Source: SABI01 sp963677695
Lineage (GTDB): Bacteria; Spirochaetota; Spirochaetia; Sphaerochaetales; Sphaerochaetaceae
NCBI GenBank assembly: GCA_963677695.2
Contig: CAXXUJ010000001.1
Coordinates: 1,922,001-1,986,000 of the forward strand
DNA: 64,000 nucleotides
Direction: 5' to 3'
The position numbers were made by a program, and so were the translations under genes. Shown one piece after another: positions 17,298 through 25,141 of this stretch. How positions within the stretch are numbered: the first letter of the stretch is position 1; each line of letters starts with the position of its first letter. The notes under the pieces were generated by a model, which saw only the letters and a program-made list of their open reading frames with translations, searched no databases and was not told the origin of the DNA.

Positions 17298-18296
17298 TCA
17301 GGGAATCACCAGGTGAGGCTGTACGGTGAGTGATGAGAGTGAAGGAGATTGTCCCAGATGAGAAAGAAGCAGCTGTGTTCCCTTCCTGTATATCTCTCCC
17401 GGTCTGATGTCCACTGAGGCGAAGGTGTAGGGGAGGAAGGATCTCATGGGAATATCATCATAGCCGCAGAGAACCATGGTCTCCAGGATGCTCTTTCCTC
17501 CTCGGTTTGTCACGGCATTGAGAAGAGTGAGAAGCGTCACATCATTCACTGAGGCGATGGAATCATATGTGCCGTCCAATATGAGATCAATGATCTCTTC
17601 GGGAATGGATGCTCTTGAGGAGGGATCTATGTTCACAATGTGAGGCTGCGTTCCATTCCATTCTTTCATAAAACCTTGAAGTCGTTCCCTGTTCGGGTAA
17701 ACGGTATCAAGAAAATTGACACAATAGAGAGGTTTTGATGCCTTATGTGATCTCAGGTATTGCCCCTGAAGCATGCCGCCCTTCACGTTATCTGTGGAAC
17801 AGCTGAGAGGACCGGGAAATCCTGATGTATGGTGGGCGATGACGAAGGGAATCTTGAGGGACTCAACCGCTTCGATCTCTTCGGCAGAATCAATGTCGTA
17901 ACATATGATCCCGTCGGTTGTGAGGTTCAATGTGTCTATATCTGAGAGTTCACCTCTCTTTTTCAGGTTCAATGTATACATCGTATGTTCGAGTTCTGCT
18001 GCTATGTTCTGAACGATCTCACCATAGAACCAGGACGATTCAACCTGATTCCCCCAGTAATAGGGTCTCTCCTTCTTTTCGAAGCTCAGAAGGGTGATGA
18101 TCCCGCTTCCGCTTCTTCTCAGTGCGCTCGCTGACTTGTTCGGTGAGTATCCGAGCTTCTCTGCTGCTCTCAGGACAGCATCTCTTCTCTTGGGAGCCAC
18201 GCTGGAGGGATTATTGAATACCCTCGATACCGTAGCGGAGCTTACCTTTGCCTCCTCTGCAACATCATCTCTTGTTATCTGTTTATCCCTCTTCAT
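17298..18296 (-). CDS. LacI-family repressor, probable galactose regulator
   Basis: 332 residues. The N-terminal DNA-binding domain is ITRDDVAEEAKVSSATVSRVFNN with hinge helix, followed by a periplasmic-binding-like effector domain. I start it at the ATG at 18296 (near GAGAGG); the longer frame from 18329 adds 11 residues without a ribosome site. It is divergent from galTK and upstream of galE. A perfect 14-bp palindrome in the intergenic region (18375-18388) is the likely operator. Regulation of the gal genes with galactose or a derivative as inducer is inferred from context. Confidence 0.9.
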   Translation of the reverse strand: MKRDKQITRDDVAEEAKVSSATVSRVFNNPSSVAPKRRDAVLRAAEKLGYSPNKSASALRRSGSGIITLLSFEKKERPYYWGNQVESSWFYGEIVQNIAAELEHTMYTLNLKKRGELSDIDTLNLTTDGIICYDIDSAEEIEAVESLKIPFVIAHHTSGFPGPLSCSTDNVKGGMLQGQYLRSHKASKPLYCVNFLDTVYPNRERLQGFMKEWNGTQPHIVNIDPSSRASIPEEIIDLILDGTYDSIASVNDVTLLTLLNAVTNRGGKSILETMVLCGYDDIPMRSFLPYTFASVDIRPGEIYRKGTQLLLSHLGQSPSLSSLTVQPHLVIP

Positions 18297-18330
18297 AGTA
18301 CCTCTCAGGCTTCGTCCCCAATATTTCATA

Positions 18331-18388
18331 TTGACAGATTGTTCAGCTTTCTGTATGGTACTGTATCATACAAATGTACACGTGTACA
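18331..18388 (+). promoter_or_regulatory. galT promoter and LacI-type operator
   Basis: TTGACA at 18331-18336 and TATGGT at 18354-18359, spaced 17 bp, form a sigma-70-like promoter pointing at galT. Just downstream is the perfect palindrome TGTACACGTGTACA (18375-18388) with a central CG, as LacI-family operators have. At that position a bound repressor would block RNA polymerase at the start of galTK transcription. It would also cover upstream DNA of the divergent lacI-galE unit. Confidence 0.7.
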
Positions 18389-18406
18389 TATCATGGAGGT
18401 AAAAGA

Positions 18407-19453
18407 ATGAAAAAACATGAAATTCCACATAGAAGATTCAATCCACTGACGGGAGAGTGGGTACTGGTTTCACCGCATCGTACAAAACGCCCCTGGCAGG
18501 GGCAGAATGAAACTCCTCAGTGTGATACAGGGCTTGCGTACGACGAGAAGTGTTTTCTCTGTCCGGGAAATGAGCGGGCTCAGGGGGACAGGAATCCCGA
18601 TTACGAGGGAACCTATGTGTTCACAAACGATTATGCGGCTCTTCTGCCTGGGGTAGATTCTTTTAGCGAAACAAAGGGACCCAATGGTCTGCTCCATGCA
18701 GCAAGTGAACGGGGCATCTGTCGTGTTGTCTGTTTCTCTCCTCGCCATGATCTGACTCTCTCCCGCATGGAAGTCGGAGGAATCGCCGGTGTGATAAGGA
18801 CCTGGACTGACGAATACGAAGAGCTCGGCAGCAGACCTGAAATCAATCATGTACAGATCTTTGAGAACAGGGGAGCAGTGATGGGGTGTTCAAACCCACA
18901 TCCTCACGGACAGATATGGGCCGAAGAGGTGATCCCGACCCTGCCCGCTCTCGAACTGAAACATCAGGATGAGTATTTCAAAACTCATGGTACTTCGATG
19001 CTTCTTGATTACCTCAGGTATGAAAAGGAACAGAAGGAAAGAATCGTCCTCTCCAACGAATATTTTTCTGTCCTCGTTCCGTACTGGGCTGTCTGGCCTT
19101 TTGAGACGATGATTCTTCCCCATCGTGACCTTCCCTCACTTTCAGAATGTACTGGTGAAGAAGTAATATCCCTTGCCTCGATCATGAAAGAGCTGGGGGT
19201 GAAATATGACAACCTGTTCAAGACCAGTTTCCCGTACTCCATGGGGATACATCAGCTCCCTACCGACGGGAAAAGGTGGGAAGGGGCTCAGTTCCATATG
19301 CACTATCTTCCACCCCTTCTCCGCTCAGCGGATGTGAAGAAATTCATGGTCGGGTATGAACTCCTTGCACAGCCTCAGCGCGATATCACCGCAGAGATGA
19401 GTGCCCATCGGCTCAGAGAGCTCTCAAGTATTCATTACATGGAGGTTCTCTGA
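18407..19453 (+). CDS. galT: Galactose-1-phosphate uridylyltransferase
   Basis: 348 residues of the HIT superfamily GalT family. The metal site begins with CFLCPG near residue 50, and the active-site motif NPHPHGQIW with the nucleophilic His is near residue 166. It transfers UMP from UDP-glucose to galactose-1-phosphate. The ATG at 18407 follows GGAGG; a longer frame from 18374 would overlap the operator and lacks a ribosome site. Its stop overlaps the galK start (TGATG), so the pair is translationally coupled. Confidence 0.95.
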   Translation: MKKHEIPHRRFNPLTGEWVLVSPHRTKRPWQGQNETPQCDTGLAYDEKCFLCPGNERAQGDRNPDYEGTYVFTNDYAALLPGVDSFSETKGPNGLLHAASERGICRVVCFSPRHDLTLSRMEVGGIAGVIRTWTDEYEELGSRPEINHVQIFENRGAVMGCSNPHPHGQIWAEEVIPTLPALELKHQDEYFKTHGTSMLLDYLRYEKEQKERIVLSNEYFSVLVPYWAVWPFETMILPHRDLPSLSECTGEEVISLASIMKELGVKYDNLFKTSFPYSMGIHQLPTDGKRWEGAQFHMHYLPPLLRSADVKKFMVGYELLAQPQRDITAEMSAHRLRELSSIHYMEVL

Positions 19454-20769
19454 TGAAAAAGGATTATATGACATTGGCTCAACATATCACATCAGGTATA
19501 TCAGAAGAGATATTGAAGAACCTCTATGGAGATACCGGAGATCTGAAAGCTGCGAAAGAGCGGTACGAGGAAGTCATTGCACGCTTGTTCGAACAGGACC
19601 CTTCGGCCAGGGGGAAAGAAGTCTCCCTGTACAGTGTTCCAGGCCGTACTGAGCTTGGCGGCAACCATACTGATCACAATCATGGAAAGGTTCTTGCGTC
19701 ATCAGTTAATCTTGATGTGATCGCTGCGGTCATTCCTCGCGATGATGATACTGTCATTATCGATTCAAAAGGGTTTCCGACAGTCGAGGTAGATCTTTCC
19801 GTTATCAGGTCAAAGGACACAAAAGAACGTCACCTCGATGGCCGTCTTCATGGTATGACCGAAGCCCTTGCACTGGGAGTTGGGGATGCGTTTCTAAGGA
19901 ATGGATTACACGTCGGAGGGTTTCATGCCGTGACTGTCTCCAACATTCCCAAAGGCGCCGGTCTGAGTTCGTCTGCGGCGATTGAGATTCTTATAGGTTC
20001 AATTTTCAATTCCCTGTATAACAATGATTGCGTCGATGCACTCACACTTGCCCGATACGGACAGTATGCGGAAAACCTCTGGTTCGGAAAACCCTCCGGC
20101 CTGATGGATCAGGCCGCCTGTGCCTATGGCGGTATGATCGGGATCGATTTCAAGGATCCTGAAAATCCTCTGGTGACTCCTCTTGATTTCTCCTTTCGCT
20201 GCCATGACTATACTCTTGTAGTTGTCGATACCGGCGGATCCCATGCTGATCTGACCTCTGATTATGCAGCAATCAGGGAAGATATGGGAAAAATCGCCCG
20301 TTACTTTGGTGTTTTTTCCTGCAGAGAGGTCACACATGTTCAGCTTCAACAGGCCATACATCAGGTGAGAGTGGTCGCGGGAGACAGGGCAGTGAGCCGT
20401 GTTCTTCACTACCTTGCTGAAAACGAACGTGTCGAGAACATGATACGTTCGGTAAGAGAAGATCATATGGGAAATTACCTTTCCTGTGTGCGTGGTTCGG
20501 GTCATTCTTCAGGAATGTTCCTTCAGAATACCTACTCCCTCTCTACACCAGAAGAGCAGGGAATCACTGTAGCTCTGGCCCTTACGGAGCTTTTCCTTCA
20601 GGGAGAAGGTGCATGTCGTGTTCATGGGGGAGGGTTCGCCGGAACGATTCAGGCATATGTTCCCGTTGGAAGATCTGAGATGTACAAAGAGACTATGGAA
20701 AAGGTGTTCACAAAGGGTAGTGTGACTGAGCTGAACATCCGCTCACTCCCTGCAGGGCGAATCTTATAG
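19453..20769 (+). CDS. galK: Galactokinase
   Basis: 438 residues of the GHMP kinase family. The galactokinase signature GRTELGGNHTDHN is at residues 64-76, and the ATP-binding loop is PKGAGLSSSAAIE. The C-terminal motif is GGGFAGTIQA. It phosphorylates galactose at C1. The start overlaps the galT stop by one base. The protein is somewhat longer than the E. coli enzyme (382), with an N-terminal extension of about 40 residues. Confidence 0.95.
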   Translation: MKKDYMTLAQHITSGISEEILKNLYGDTGDLKAAKERYEEVIARLFEQDPSARGKEVSLYSVPGRTELGGNHTDHNHGKVLASSVNLDVIAAVIPRDDDTVIIDSKGFPTVEVDLSVIRSKDTKERHLDGRLHGMTEALALGVGDAFLRNGLHVGGFHAVTVSNIPKGAGLSSSAAIEILIGSIFNSLYNNDCVDALTLARYGQYAENLWFGKPSGLMDQAACAYGGMIGIDFKDPENPLVTPLDFSFRCHDYTLVVVDTGGSHADLTSDYAAIREDMGKIARYFGVFSCREVTHVQLQQAIHQVRVVAGDRAVSRVLHYLAENERVENMIRSVREDHMGNYLSCVRGSGHSSGMFLQNTYSLSTPEEQGITVALALTELFLQGEGACRVHGGGFAGTIQAYVPVGRSEMYKETMEKVFTKGSVTELNIRSLPAGRIL

Positions 20770-20790
20770 ATTTTTTCGCTTGAAACATAC

Positions 20791-21648
20791 TCACCGGTCG
20801 TGATCCTCGAAGTAATAGTGGGGATCACGCAGTCTGAAGGTATGACGGTACTGAGTGGGTGTATACCCGGTCACCTGATGGAATCGCTTGGCGAAGGTGA
20901 AGTAATTAGGATAGCCCACAGAGGCCGCCACATCTGCAATCGGGTCATCGTTGTGGGTGAGATACTCCTTCGACTTCTCGACTCTGTACCTGATAAGATA
21001 GTCAAGAATAGAGACCTTCTCCTCCTCCTGGAAAAGTCTCGAAAGGTGTCCTCGATGTATACCGAGGTGTTTTGCAATATCATTCACATTGATATTTGTC
21101 GCATAGTTGGTATGTATGAACTGCTTCGCAGTCTTGGCATAGTTGATTCGTTCTGCATTGATGACAGGCTGTTTGGAGCGCTCTCTAGTCAGCTGCCAGA
21201 GGATGTCATAGAGAATACTCGTTGCCTTGAGTGTGTACCCGAATTCTCTCGCATTCAGGACATCAAAAGTTTCGGTGAACAGTTTTTCTATGCTGGATGA
21301 GTATATTCCGGGAAGGACCTGATGGTCGGGAATGATGCCGAACTGGCGGAGAATTTCATTCACTGCAATACCTGTGAATGCAATCCATCTGTATCTATAC
21401 GGGTTAGCAGGATTCGCCGCATATCTGTTCTTCTGCATAGGATAGATGATGAAAGCATCTCCAGCCTTGAGATGAGTGACCTTTCCCTTGATCTGCAGAG
21501 TACCTTCTCCTCCGGTGATATAATGAATGATATGATGATCTCTCCGTCCGGTAAAGGAATGTGTGGATGAACAGTGCTCCATTCCGCAGAAAAGAAGGGA
21601 AATGTCGCGGTTTACTTCGGTATCGTTAAATACCTGTTTCTTTAACAT
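20791..21648 (-). CDS. AraC-family regulator of the alpha-galactoside operon
   Basis: 285 residues. It has an N-terminal cupin-like sugar-sensing domain (HYITGGEGTLQIKGKVTHLKAGDAFIIYP) and a C-terminal two-helix-turn-helix domain (NVNDIAKHLGIHRGHLSRLFQEE and IADVAASVGYPNYFTFAKRFHQVTG). This layout is that of MsmR/RafR-type activators of raffinose and melibiose operons. The gene is divergent from the sugar ABC operon at 21857 and convergent with galK. An 11-bp inverted repeat lies in the divergent region. GGGGGAAG precedes the ATG. Confidence 0.9.
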   Translation of the reverse strand: MLKKQVFNDTEVNRDISLLFCGMEHCSSTHSFTGRRDHHIIHYITGGEGTLQIKGKVTHLKAGDAFIIYPMQKNRYAANPANPYRYRWIAFTGIAVNEILRQFGIIPDHQVLPGIYSSSIEKLFTETFDVLNAREFGYTLKATSILYDILWQLTRERSKQPVINAERINYAKTAKQFIHTNYATNINVNDIAKHLGIHRGHLSRLFQEEEKVSILDYLIRYRVEKSKEYLTHNDDPIADVAASVGYPNYFTFAKRFHQVTGYTPTQYRHTFRLRDPHYYFEDHDR

Positions 21649-21699
21649 ATACTTCCCCCTTTTCCGTACGAATTCATGAATATCTGGTTTGTATTATAT

Positions 21700-21752
21700 A
21701 ATGATTATGTGAATGATGCTATAAAAATCGATAAATGAAAGACATAATCATT
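21700..21752. promoter_or_regulatory. Inverted repeat, probable AraC-type operator
   Basis: AATGATTATGT (21700-21710) and ACATAATCATT (21742-21752) are a perfect 11-bp inverted repeat spaced by 31 bp, between the divergent AraC gene and ABC operon. Two AraC-family dimers, or one looping dimer, could use it. The surrounding AT-rich DNA should carry both promoters. Confidence 0.5.
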
Positions 21753-21856
21753 TTATATATGACAAAAGTAGATATGTCGATCTGATATTCGGTGCTAAGA
21801 TTTCAACATGCAAGAGGGGCCGGGCAACGGCTTATTCAAGAAAAGGAAAACGGTAT

Positions 21857-22792
21857 ATGGAAACAAGACAGAGAATCCGTACAGGGGAAACAGCGGGAGT
21901 GAAAAGAACGAGCCTTTCTTCTCTCGGTGAGTCCCGCACAGCGTTCTTTCTTATCCTTCCGAGTTTTGTCGGCTTTTTTACATTTTTCATTTTCCCCGCG
22001 ATCCGCGGGCTGTATCTCAGTTTTACCGACTGGGATCTGTTCACCGAGCCGAACTGGATAGGAGTACAGAACTATGTGAAAATCTTCCAGGATCCTGAAT
22101 TCTGGAATGCGATGAAGGTTACACTGCTCTATGTGGTGTACAACATACCGATTCAGACCGCACTTGGTCTTGGTATTGCGGTGGCTCTCATCCAGCTCAA
22201 GAAGTCAAGCGTAGCCCTTCGATCGCTCATCATCCTTCCCTGGCTGCTTCCGAACGTTATCGTAGGTCTTCTGTGGCTCTGGCTGCTCGATCCCACCCTG
22301 GGTATCGTCAATGAGGGAGTAAGGGCGCTCGGCTTTGACCGCATTCCCTTCCTCTCGACATCGAAGTACGCACTTGGCTCGATCGCAGGAATCAACATCT
22401 GGCGCCATATGGGCTACACCAGCCTGATACTTTTCGCCGGACTGCAGGATATCCCGAAATCGATATATGAAGCCGCCGAGATAGATGGGGCGGGGACATG
22501 GAAGAGCTTTCTCCATATCACGCTGCCTCTGATCAGACCGGTTATGACCTTCGTGGTGATCACTTCGGTGATCGGCTCCTTCCAGCTGTTCGACACGGTT
22601 GCTGTAACAACCGAAGGAGGACCTACACACTCCACAGAAGTCATCATCTGGTATATCTACAAACATGCCTTCTCCCGTTTCAACATGGGTTATGGAAGTG
22701 CGGTGTCATTCGTTCTCTTCGTTGTTCTGTTCCTCTTCACTCTCGCCTACACGAAGAAATCCAACGCCAACGAATCGGATCTGGGAGGTTGA
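21857..22792 (+). CDS. Sugar ABC transporter permease (MalF-type)
   Basis: 311 residues with six predicted transmembrane segments and the EAA loop YEAAEIDGAGTWKSFLHITLPLIRP that contacts the ATPase. It belongs to the CUT1 group for oligosaccharides. AAGGA precedes the ATG at 21857. It leads a five-gene unit: permease, permease, binding protein, alpha-galactosidase, MFS transporter. No ATPase gene is present, so a shared MsmK/UgpC-like ATPase elsewhere in the genome is expected. Confidence 0.92.
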   Translation: METRQRIRTGETAGVKRTSLSSLGESRTAFFLILPSFVGFFTFFIFPAIRGLYLSFTDWDLFTEPNWIGVQNYVKIFQDPEFWNAMKVTLLYVVYNIPIQTALGLGIAVALIQLKKSSVALRSLIILPWLLPNVIVGLLWLWLLDPTLGIVNEGVRALGFDRIPFLSTSKYALGSIAGINIWRHMGYTSLILFAGLQDIPKSIYEAAEIDGAGTWKSFLHITLPLIRPVMTFVVITSVIGSFQLFDTVAVTTEGGPTHSTEVIIWYIYKHAFSRFNMGYGSAVSFVLFVVLFLFTLAYTKKSNANESDLGG

Positions 22793-22795
22793 TGC

Positions 22796-23692
22796 ATGAA
22801 CATTCTGAAACAGAGAGAGGGCCTGACCCCTTTCAAGATCATTCTTCATCTTATCATCGTCCTTGTGATCCTGGTGACGCTGTTTCCCCTTTACTGGCTG
22901 CTGAGAACCGGTCTGACCACCTCTTCAGCAATTGTAGGAGACCCGACCAGCATCCTGCCGCCCTCCTTCACCTGGCTGAACTTCGCACGTGTACTCGGGC
23001 TCGTTGATACAGCTACCGCAGTTGCCGCAGGAGGCTCAGGTCAGTCGTTTGACTTCTTCCTCTACCTGAAGAACACGGTCATCGTAGCAGGACTGATCAC
23101 AGTGGGGCAGGTCTTTTTCTCCTCCCTTGCAGCCTATGCGTTCGCCCGCATGAAATTCAAATTCCGTGATATCATCTTCGCTTCCTATCTTTCCGCGTTG
23201 ATGATCCCGGGAATCATAACAGTCATCCCGAACTACCTGCTTATGCACTCGCTGGGATGGATGAATACCTATCAGGGGCTATTGGCACCTTACCTGCTTA
23301 TGACCCCCTTCTCAGTATTCTTTATGAGACAGTTCTTCCTCGGAATCCATAAGGAACTCGAAGAGGCGGCTCTTATAGAGGGCGCGGGGAGATTGAGAAT
23401 CCTGTTCAGGATTATCTTCCCGATGTCGAAAGGTTCGATGATCATTGTCGGACTCATCACTTTCACGAACAGCTGGAATGAGTATCTGTGGATGCTCATC
23501 GTCGGAAGAAAGGAAGCTGTGAGAGTACTTACCGTAGCTCTCGGCATCTTCCAGTCCCAGACTCCGCAGGGTATGCCTGACTGGGGTGGCCTCATGGCAG
23601 GCGCATTCCTCTCGGCACTCCCGATCTTCTTCCTGTTCGCGGCGTTTGGAAAACACCTGGTCAATTCAATTGGCCACTCAGGAATAAAATAG
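22796..23692 (+). CDS. Sugar ABC transporter permease (MalG-type)
   Basis: 298 residues with the MalG-type EAA loop LEEAALIEGAGRLRILFRII and the typical C-terminal segment. It pairs with the preceding permease; the gap is 3 nt and the ribosome site GGAGG lies inside the end of the first permease gene. It forms the membrane channel for an alpha-galactoside (raffinose or melibiose class), inferred from the GH36 gene downstream. Confidence 0.92.
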   Translation: MNILKQREGLTPFKIILHLIIVLVILVTLFPLYWLLRTGLTTSSAIVGDPTSILPPSFTWLNFARVLGLVDTATAVAAGGSGQSFDFFLYLKNTVIVAGLITVGQVFFSSLAAYAFARMKFKFRDIIFASYLSALMIPGIITVIPNYLLMHSLGWMNTYQGLLAPYLLMTPFSVFFMRQFFLGIHKELEEAALIEGAGRLRILFRIIFPMSKGSMIIVGLITFTNSWNEYLWMLIVGRKEAVRVLTVALGIFQSQTPQGMPDWGGLMAGAFLSALPIFFLFAAFGKHLVNSIGHSGIK

Positions 23693-23733
23693 TAAAACAC
23701 CGATGGCCATCGGATATTAATTTGGAGGTTTCT

Positions 23734-25032
23734 ATGAAAACTTTGAGACTTGTAATAAGTATACTGCTTATCTGTGCAGTATCGGTATCAGTGTTTGCCC
23801 AGGGGGGCAGTGAAAAGGGTTCTGACGGTATCGTCGAGATTGAATACATGCTGTGGGATTCAAACCAGCAGCCTGCATATGAACAGGCAGCAGCTCTGTT
23901 CATGGAAAGAAACCCCAACATCAAGGTTGTGATCAATCAGATGGGGTGGGGAGATTACTGGACAGATATTCCGAGAAGAATGGTAGCTGGTGATGGTCCT
24001 GATGTGTTCACAAATCACCTTGCCTTCGCAAATGATTTCGCAAAGAGGGGTCAGATTCTTGATATCCAGCCGCTCGTAGAGAGAGACAGTGTCGCCACTG
24101 ACATCTATTACCCGGGCCTCGCAGAGCTCTGGACAAGAGACGGACACAGATGGGGACTTCCGAAAGACTGGGATACCATCGCTGTAGTCATCAACGTTGA
24201 TATGTTCAAGAAAGCTGGAATCGATGTCGATTCACTCGATGACTGGACCTGGAATCCTCAGGACGGCGGTACCTTTGAAGAAACTCTCAGAAAGGTTGCT
24301 GCAGCCAATCCGGGAACAGCAGGTCTTGGAACATTCTACGCAAGCGGCTTTGGTCAGCAGGAGTGGAGCCATCTTGCTCACTCAACAGGATTCACCTACT
24401 CACAGGGCAACTACTCAAACCAGTTCAACTTCAATGATCCCCGACTTGCGGACACTCACGAATGGTTCAACCGCATGATTGATGCAGGCGTCTGTGTTCC
24501 TCTTGAGGATATCAGCGCTCTCGGTGATACAACGATGTTCACATCAAAGAAGATCGCTGCGACATTCGCAGGTTCCTGGATGATCGGCTACTATGCGAAC
24601 AACGTCGAATTTGATGTGAAGTTTGTAAGCCTTCCTACCGGTCCTGTCGGTAAGCGCTCTCCCTTCAACGGTCTCGCTGACGCTATCTGGTCCGGATCAG
24701 AAAATCAGGAAGAAGCATGGCAGTGGGTGAAGTTCCTCGGTTCGAAAGACGCTCAGGACATCATCGGTAAAGCAGGTGTCGTATTCCCAGCCGTCAAGGG
24801 CAGTGAAGAGTACACCATCGCAAAGCATGCTTCAAATGGTATTGACGTGAGTGCTTACACTGATCTCGTCAAGGTGTCCGGTCAGACGTTCCTCTTCCCG
24901 CTCACAGACAATGCTGCCGCGGTTCAGGAAAGTTTCCAGAATGCATTCGAGAAGATCTATCTCGAGAATGCTGATGCATCTGCCGTTCTTACTGAAGCGA
25001 ATGCTTCTGTCAACAAGATGCTGAACGAATAA
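23734..25032 (+). CDS. Extracellular sugar-binding protein
   Basis: 432 residues of the CUT1 solute-binding family. The signal peptide ends VFAQGGSEKG, a form common in spirochaetes, without a clear lipobox Cys. The body carries the family pattern LWDSNQQPAYEQAAALFMERNP and the C-terminal AVQESFQNAFEKIYLENADA. The ATG at 23734 follows TTGGAGG; the longer frame starts at a TTG that is part of this site. The gene follows the permease pair rather than preceding it, which is the less usual order. Confidence 0.92.
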   Translation: MKTLRLVISILLICAVSVSVFAQGGSEKGSDGIVEIEYMLWDSNQQPAYEQAAALFMERNPNIKVVINQMGWGDYWTDIPRRMVAGDGPDVFTNHLAFANDFAKRGQILDIQPLVERDSVATDIYYPGLAELWTRDGHRWGLPKDWDTIAVVINVDMFKKAGIDVDSLDDWTWNPQDGGTFEETLRKVAAANPGTAGLGTFYASGFGQQEWSHLAHSTGFTYSQGNYSNQFNFNDPRLADTHEWFNRMIDAGVCVPLEDISALGDTTMFTSKKIAATFAGSWMIGYYANNVEFDVKFVSLPTGPVGKRSPFNGLADAIWSGSENQEEAWQWVKFLGSKDAQDIIGKAGVVFPAVKGSEEYTIAKHASNGIDVSAYTDLVKVSGQTFLFPLTDNAAAVQESFQNAFEKIYLENADASAVLTEANASVNKMLNE

Positions 25033-25041
25033 TCACATGAA

Positions 25042-25079
25042 TCCTCGCAGGGATCAGCTTCAACGCTCTCCCTGCAGGA
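25042..25079 (+). promoter_or_regulatory. Stem-loop between the binding-protein and alpha-galactosidase genes
   Basis: TCCTCGCAGGGA (25042-25053) pairs with TCCCTGCAGGA (25069-25079) with one bulged base and is followed by GCTTTCTTTGG. A hairpin after a binding-protein gene usually stabilises the upstream mRNA or attenuates downstream genes. The T-stretch is interrupted, so full termination is unlikely. Confidence 0.5.
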
Positions 25080-25141
25080 GCTTTCTTTGGTGCTGCAGTG
25101 CACCTCTCTCACACACAACCCAGAAATAAAAAGGACAGGAT

